Assembly (NCBI GenBank): GCA_033398695.1
Contig: CM065818.1
Span: forward strand, 34,930,001 to 34,994,000
Origin: Orobanche coerulescens
Lineage: Eukaryota > Streptophyta > Magnoliopsida > Lamiales > Orobanchaceae
DNA: 64,000 nucleotides
Direction: 5' to 3'
Positions 56,984-64,000 of this stretch are shown one piece after another; the first letter of the stretch is position 1, and every line of letters starts with the position of its first letter. The translations under genes and the position numbers were made by a program. The notes beneath the pieces were generated by a model that did not search any database, was not told the DNA's origin, and saw nothing but the letters and a program-made list of their open reading frames with translations.

Positions 56984-59749
56984 TGTAATATCCGGAATTT
57001 CTATTACAATTGTTTAATGTTATCCGAGTTATGTTGTACAACGTGGAATCTGTACAGTATGAGTAAAATAATTGAAGGACCGAGACATCTGTATTTGTAT
57101 AATTGTCGTACTTGGTCGACAATTGGATGTAAGAAGTATATGTATTCAGTATGTCGTATGTTCGTATTCTGTATGTTGAGACGTTGGACAAAGAATAGCT
57201 AAAAATGACTAAGTGTAACATTATTAGCGCACGCTAATGCAGTCAGATCGGAAGGAATCTGCGTGTGGACCAGGCCACTTTCGACGCACGTTCTGATAAG
57301 TCAACGGATGTTGTAATGTAGTGATAGCGCACGCTAATGCATGTTGATTAGCGCACGCTATTGATGAAGTTAGCGTACGCTAACATGCCTGGACGTATAA
57401 AAACGTAAAGCAGTCGGGAATTTCATTTCCCAACCCATCCTACACGATCCCCTTTCGTCCCAAATCACCCAAACTCAGTTTTTAACCCCTAAACCTCAGC
57501 TTTTGAGTTGGTTTATCAAGTGATAACATCTAGGAAAGCTTGGAACAAGGATTATAACATCATTATTGATTCTTTCGCCGGATTGAAGGTAATTGGCTTG
57601 AACTCTAATATTTTGGGATGTTTGAGATTCTTGATATATTTTGGTGGTTTAGTTCGTATCGATGGCTAGAATCATGTAATGTTGAAGGATATATATGTTT
57701 GTGATTATGTTCTTCGTGTTCTTGATGTGGTTGGTGTTTGTTGATTGATGATTCGAATATACCTTTGAATTCCGCCTTCAAGGTGTTTGATTGAAGTTTT
57801 GAAAGAGAAATTGATTGGAATATTTCGGTTAAGTTTGTATACTCGCCTTATCGAATTGATATGTAGGCTTTGTGGAATCATGGGAATGAATTCGTAATTG
57901 TTTGAGTTAGATTGTTCGGACTTGTGTTTAATCGAGATATTTTGGAATGATTGGGTTTGTGGATTAGTTATATCGATTGTTGATTGTTATCGAATGTATG
58001 TTAAATCGATTATTGTAATAGGTTGAGATTATTGATCGATGTTTAGAACCATGCTTTGCGGTCGTATTCAAGAATGTTCGTAGATTGCTTTGATCAGGGC
58101 CGAGGGACATGTAGACGACGGCAAGGAATTGGTAACGACTTCATTGGTATCGAGGCAAGTTATTACTTGCTCAGTTTATAATATTTAATGAATGGTTTCA
58201 GTTTCATTCGTTTATAATTCGTATAGCAATGTTTATAAATCGTAATCACATGAGAGTTGAGATTATAGGTTGTATTTGAGTTTTGGGAATTAAATCATAA
58301 TGTATATGATTCACATTCTTGTTGGCATACTTGGTATCGAGGATACATCATGGTATAGACAAAGGCATGAATTATTTACCATCCGTGACATTTCGGATCG
58401 TCGAATATTCAGAATAATGGTTCGTGATGGTCTGGACATCGAGATTGCTCTCGAAGGACTCGGGGCAAGTACTCTAATCATTTTTGTCATTTCATGTCGA
58501 TCATGTTGTGATACATGCGTGTATCGTTGTTGTCATTCATTGTGTATCATTGTTATATGCATTTGTGCATTGTTGTTGTATGTCCACCTCGGGTTGGTCC
58601 GACGGGATCATCGGGGGATCTATGCTAGCGTGCGCTGGATCAACGGACAGGTTTTCCACGTCGGGTTGGTCTGACGGGATCATCGGGGGATCTAGGCAGT
58701 GAACGCTGGATCATCGGATTGCCATGTATTGTTGTTGTGCATATGTATATTATGGGTTTGCCATAAGTATACATTGTCGTTATTGTTGTGATCATATTGA
58801 CGTTGTCATATGAGTATGCATTTGTAGGTCTTGTGTTAGGACCATGTCCATATGTTATGTTGATCTGATCTCGGATTAGACTGACATGATTGTCATGGTA
58901 TTTCGTAATCTTGAGGTATGTTCCGTATTTCCTTGGTACTTGTCTTTGATGGACAATCGATTATCGTATTGGAATTGTCGATGATATCCGATGGATTGAA
59001 TTGGCCAGAGTTGGTATAATTTCCGTATCGCGAATTATGATAATGTTTTGTGAACCTTGAGTATTGTTGAGATACCCTATAGATATTTCGGTATTATTTT
59101 AATGTGTTGTTAAGGATACGAATCGTGGATTCTCGTAAAGTTACGACGGTAAGATTACATTGGTCGTATTCTTACTTAGTATTTCCATTGATATGTAATT
59201 ATTGACAAGATGTGATGGTTATCATTGTTGGATATTATGGCTGACCCCGTCATGGGCTTTCTTTTTAGGTTCTTGAATTATCAAACTTTTAGCGGTCGTG
59301 GAGAGATGAACTTCCCGGAGGATACTAGCAAGGGCATGTATTTGTGTTTTGAGTTTCTGACCAGTTGTTGTATTCCGCTGCTAGAGTATTTTAATTATTT
59401 ATCTTTATCCGCTGCGTGAGTATTTCTAAATGGCCTTTTTGGTATCCGGTAACTTAGGTTACTTTGGCAATCATTTTCTAAATCTATTCTGTCGGTACGT
59501 GTAAGCGATAGCTTAACGTATGTTTTTAAACTGTTGAGTTTTGGCATTTTGGGCCTTGTGGTTTCAAATGAGTTTTTACGATGGTTTGATAAACGAGTTT
59601 TATAAATCTTTGAATGTTTTTAATAGATAATACCGTCGTTAGCCTCTTGGGCGTTTGTAAATGTTTGCGAAAATTTCCTTCAGCCTTGTGGGTTCCATCT
59701 CGGGGCCCACGGCGCTGTAATATTCCCGGTCGGATCTGGGGGTGTTACA
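56984..59749 (+). repeat. 5' LTR of element E
   Basis: 2766 bp from TGTAATATCCGG to GGGGGTGTTACA. Four TAGCGYRCGCTA palindromes (57225-57382) precede a GTATAAAAACG TATA box (about 57396). A tandem pair of GGGTTGGTCYGACGGGATCA units lies near 58590-58720. Near the end is the GGGGCCCACGGCGCTGTAAT motif. ORFs inside are not genes. Confidence 0.92.
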
Positions 59750-59754
59750 GAATA

Positions 59755-59766
59755 TGGTATCGGAGC
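59755..59766 (+). other. Primer-binding site of element E
   Basis: TGGTATCGGAGC, one base different from the initiator-Met site TGGTATCAGAGC, five bases after the LTR. Confidence 0.8.
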
Positions 59767-62010
59767 TTAGGTTGTGAAAACCTAGGCAGTCGGGTCGAGT
59801 TGGGTCGTGCTTTTGTCGTGTCATTCGAGTTGTCGGTTGACAAGTGTTTGAGCTCCGGGTTTCTTTGTTCACTCGGGCTTGTGCGTTATGTGATTTACGG
59901 TGGTAGTCGGGATTGTTGTAACTTTTTCAAATGGTGTTAACGTGTTTCTTCAGATAGAGCTGTGTTGTTTTCTCGAGTTGAACTGAGTTTGCAAAATGTG
60001 TGTTTTGAAAATATCTGTGTCGAGTATTTTCTTGAGTTGAGACATGTGCCAGTATCACGCGGAATCGTCGGCTTCACGATCTGTAAGTATTGGATTTTTG
60101 AATTGCATTGAGATTTATTGTCGTTCTAAGTTGATAGGTTCTGAGGTTCAGAAAGATATTATGCGTTACAGTATAAGATGACAGAGTTGGGACAGGATTG
60201 ATGATCTTGAGAAGTTATGATTTTGGAAATCAATATGTCGATTAAGTTTTGGAACGGAGCTGTGCATTTGGGAGAAATATTGTGGATTGTTCAGGAGAAC
60301 ATGTAGTCATGTTAGTTCATTTTGAGATATATGAACTGTTTTTGAGCATTTGAAAATGATAGTTTTCAAAATGAATGTTTTACGGATGTTTTACCGTAAA
60401 TGATTTTTGGGCCGAGACCCAATAGATTTTTGAAATTGTTTTATAACTCAGGACTTGGGGTCCGAAAAAGAGTTTCCTACTTTTTAAACTTCTTGTAATG
60501 CGGAACGAGATACGGGCTGAGACCCTAATATTTCAAAAGACTTTTCTGTTTTCTTAAAAACTCCTGAGACTTGTAAAACACTTTATCAATCGTTTATCTA
60601 TGTTGTTCCTGCCTTTCGGGGTTCTGGATTACTTGTTCAAAAGAAACTTCTCGGGAAGTCTTTCGCTGTGTTGATTTGTTTCTTGCATTGTCATAGCATA
60701 ATTGAGGTGATCCAGGATGGAAAATGATTGACGTTGCGAGTCATATGTGGAAAAGGAGTTTTTAGTCGGAGTTTATATATTGAAAATTTCGGAACTTTAT
60801 CGTGTGGTTTTCCGATGGAATAGCGAACCGAATTGGTATACAGTAATATGGATGTAGTCCAGCATTTGCATAGTTTTCATTTGAAACTTCGAAATCGTAT
60901 AGAATCGAAGGAAACTATTATCGAATACTTGGCACCAGCGAGCCGATTTAATTTTTTCGAAAATTGATTTCGTGGACTTACGAAAAATTTATGTTTTGAG
61001 TTTTGAAATTTTTGAAAGAACTTTCGGAAATTTGTCTTTTGACGAGACTATATGATTTCAAACTGGTTTTGAAAATATGATCGATATAAATATGCATTTA
61101 GTGCATAATGCATATCATGATGGAGTTATGAGTGTGACTCACAAACTGGATAAGGCATCAGTACGGTACGATGAATAAAGATTCGAACTTCAGTATGGTA
61201 GTTGGTTATCTAGGGATGATCGATTGATTGATCGGATAAGAAGAATATGCTACAAGATATAATTTTGGAACTGTGGGTTTTGTGAAACTGAGACATTGGG
61301 GATGGTGACCCCATGCTGGTTTCTTTGAATATTGAGTGGTCTTTCCCACTCCATATGGGATTGGATATGTTCGCCAGTCGGGTATGTTTATTGAGATCTA
61401 CTGTACGTGATTGGTGTGTCATTTTGAGAATGTTATTCTTTCGTATATCTGTTTCCGTGGTTCTATGTTGACCATGTTGGATCTTACCGTGTGAAAGTAT
61501 TCTCGAAGTGTGTTTTGACATTTGGACGGTCGAATTAGAGTTTATCATGTCGATGATATTCTTGGCTAATTTGTTGATTGATCATCGTTAACGATCGTAT
61601 GAGCATTCGGACGTTATGTCGATATTTCGGGGTCTGTTGTCATTGTTTTGGACATTTGTTTCACAGTTGTATTGTGTATTATTGATTTGTATCTGGATTG
61701 GGATTTGATTGTGCGATCAGGCAGACAAGATCTGACACAGATAGATTATTTCATCTGACGATAATATATCTGGTTGGGACTTATGGAATTGTTATTGTAA
61801 GCGTGTTGAGGCTTTTCAGTGAAGTCACTTGCTAGTATCTCAGGAGATCGTCGACTTGGCGCATATGTAAGTATGCTATTTTGGTTATTCGGTAATAATG
61901 ATGATTAATCGTTGTCGTGATTATTTCGGGATATTTTGGTTGAACGGTTTATTTATTTTTATGACGGATTGCAAGTTTCGAGGACGAAACTTATTTTAAG
62001 TGGTGTAGTA
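59767..62010 (+). other. Element E internal region, no coding capacity
   Basis: About 2.2 kb without a supported ORF and no recognisable gag or pol motif. Ends with TTTCGAGGACGAAAC, TGGTGTAGTA and the 3' LTR, paralleling the TTTCGGGACGAAAC and AGAGGGGTAGAA of elements C and D, so it derives from the same lineage. Confidence 0.75.
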
Positions 62011-64000
62011 TGTAATATCCCGAATTTCTATTACTATTGTTTAATGTTATCCGAGTTATGTTGTACAGCGTGGAATCTGTACAGTATGAGTAAAATAATT
62101 GAAGGACCGAGACATCTGTATTTGTATAATTGTCGTACTTGGTCGACAATTGGATGTAAGAAGTATATGTATTCAGTATGCCGTATGTTCGTATTCTGTA
62201 TGTTGAGACGTTGGACAAGAATAGCTGAAAATGACTAAGTGTAACATTATTAGCGCACACTAATAATCATGAGTAGCGCACGCTATCGTGCAGGTTTAGC
62301 GCACGCTACGGATATAAGATAACGCACGCTAATGCAGTCAGATCGGAAGGAATCTGCGTGTGGACCAGGCCACTTTCGACGCACGTTCTGATAAGTCAAC
62401 GGATGTTGTAATGTAGTGATAGCGCATGCTAATGCATGTTGATTAGCGCACACTATTGATGAAGTTAGCGTACGCTAACATGCCTGGGCGTATAAAAACG
62501 TAAAGCAGTCGGGAATTTCATTTCCCAACCCATCCTACACGATCCCCTTTCGTCCCAAATCACCCAAACTCGGTTTTTAACCCCTAAACCTCAGCTTTTG
62601 AGTTGGTTTATCAAGTGATAACATCTCGGAAAGCTTGGAACAAGGATTATAACATCATTATTGATTCTTTCGCCGGATTGAAGGTAATTGGCTTGAACTC
62701 TAATATTTTGGGATGTTTGAGATTCTTGATATATTTTGGTGGTTTAGTTCGTATCGATGGCTAGAATCATGTAATGTTGAAGGATATATATGTTTGTGAT
62801 TATGTTCTTCGTGTTCTTGATGTGGTTGGTGTTTGTTGATTGATGATTCGAATATACCTTTGAATTCCGCCTTCAAGGTGTTTGATTGAAGTTTTGAAAG
62901 AGAAATTGATTGGAATATTTCGGTTAAGTTTGTATACTCGCCTTATCGAATCGATATGTGGGCTTTGTGGAATCATGGGAATGAATTCGTAATTGTTTGA
63001 GTTAGATTGTTCGTACTTGTGTTTAATCTTAGTTATATAGATTGTTGATTGTTATCGAATGTATGTTAAATCTATTATTGTAATAGGTTGAGATTATTGA
63101 TCGATGTTTAGAACCATGCTTTGCGGTCGTATTCAAGAATGTTCGTAGATTGCTTTGATCAGGGCCGAGGGACATGTAGACGACGGCAAGGAATTGGTAA
63201 CGGCTTCATTGGTATCGAGGCAAGTTATTACTTGCTCAGTTTATAATATTTAATGAATGGTTTCAATTTCATTCGTTTATAATTCGTATAGCAATGTTTA
63301 TAAATCGTAATCACATGAGAGTTGAGATTATAGGTTGTATTTGAGTTTTGGTAATTAAATCATAATGTATATGATTCACATTCTTGTTGGCATACTTGGT
63401 ATCGAGGATACATCATGGTATAGACAAAGGCGTGAATTATTTACCATCCGTGACATTTCGGATCGTCGAATATTTAGAATAATGGTTCGTGATGGTCTGG
63501 ACATCGAGATTGCTCTCAAAGGACTCGGGGCAAGTACTCTAATCATTTTTGTCATTTCATGTCGATCATGTTGTGATACATGCGTGTATCGTTGTTGTCA
63601 TGCATTGTGTATCATTGTTATATGCATTTGTGCATTGTTGTTGTATGTCCACCTCGGGTTGGTCTGACGGGATCATCGGGGGATCTATGCTAGCGTGCGC
63701 TGGATCAACGGACAGGTTTTCCACCTCGGGTTGGTCTGACGGGATCATCGGGGGATCTAGGCAGTGAACGCTGGATCATCGGATTGCCATGTATTGTTGT
63801 TGTGCATATGTATATTATGGGTTTGCCATAAGTATACATTGTCGTTATTGTTGTGATCATATTGACGTTGTCATATGAGTATGCATTTGTAGGTCTTGTG
63901 TTAGGACCATGTCCGTATGTTATGTTGATCTGATCTCGGATTAGACTGACGTGATTGTCATGGTATTTCGTAATCTTGAGGTATGTTCCGTATTTCCTTG
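62011..64000 (+). repeat. 3' LTR of element E (truncated by the window)
   Basis: Matches 56984 onward with high identity, but U3 holds about seven TAGCGYRCGCTA-type palindromes against four in the 5' LTR (extra block about 62262-62336), and it lacks ~40 bp near 63028. Confidence 0.92.

Larger units (their letters stand above)
56984..64000 (+). mobile_element. Element E: large non-coding chromovirus-type LTR element (LARD-like), 3' end outside window
   Basis: 5' LTR 56984-59749, primer site 59755-59766, internal region to 62010, 3' LTR from 62011. The base before the LTR follows TGAAT (56979-56983), the probable target duplication. It has no coding capacity and must be mobilised in trans. It sits in the LOG copy 2 leader. 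Confidence 0.88.

Noticed and set aside
58300..58674. 124-aa ORF in element E, with a shorter partner at 63365-63667
   Set aside because: Lies in the R/U5 part of an LTR and carries no domain; presence in both LTRs is due to their identity.

Overview
This window looks like repeat-dense nuclear DNA of a flowering plant, most likely a eudicot. Nearly all of it is transposable elements: chromodomain-bearing Ty3/gypsy (Tekay/Del-like), Athila and Tat LTR retrotransposons, and a CACTA (En/Spm) DNA transposon. The only host-type gene seen is a LONELY GUY-like (LOG) cytokinin-activation gene, present twice and damaged or divergent both times. Nothing bacterial, no CRISPR array and no rRNA or tRNA gene was seen. 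Species is not inferred.

Layout. 1-2238: reverse-strand chromovirus-type gag and LTR. 2239-15465: a CACTA element on the minus strand with its left terminus, a TNP2-type transposase pseudogene (11648-14788) and a second multi-exon gene ending in a Ulp1/C48 protease-like domain (2798-11122). Three introns of that second gene and the intergenic gap are swollen by about 5.5 kb of (CA)n-rich arrays. 15466-20240: 5' part of a Tat-lineage element, fused to a truncated minus-strand LTR (20245-21208).

21209-56983: a damaged Athila-like, non-autonomous unit called 'L' here, carrying LOG and a 181-aa cysteine-rich ORF. One LTR (53101-54678) has a polypurine tract on its upstream side and a primer-binding site on its downstream side, as in a head-to-tail tandem. 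LOG copy 1 is split by a three-deep nest with clean 5-bp target duplications. Gag-only element C (23226-51431, TSD CTGGA) lies in LOG. Chromovirus D (26898-46577, TSD CCGTT) lies in the gag of C. Athila element N (28095-38443, TSD GCGGG) lies in the 5' LTR of D. 56984-64000: element E, inserted in the 5' leader of LOG copy 2, with two long LTRs and no coding capacity; its 3' LTR runs off the window.

The strongest cross-cutting observation is that six LTR families each carry their own short, CpG-containing palindrome repeated in U3 just upstream of a TATA box. The palindromes differ between lineages (TAGCGYRCGCTA, TTACGTACGTAA, TTACGGCCGTAA, GTGCCGCGGCAC, GCGATCGC), which suggests a convergent promoter architecture. 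All coordinates come from reading the sequence by eye; exon borders marked 'about' are approximate.
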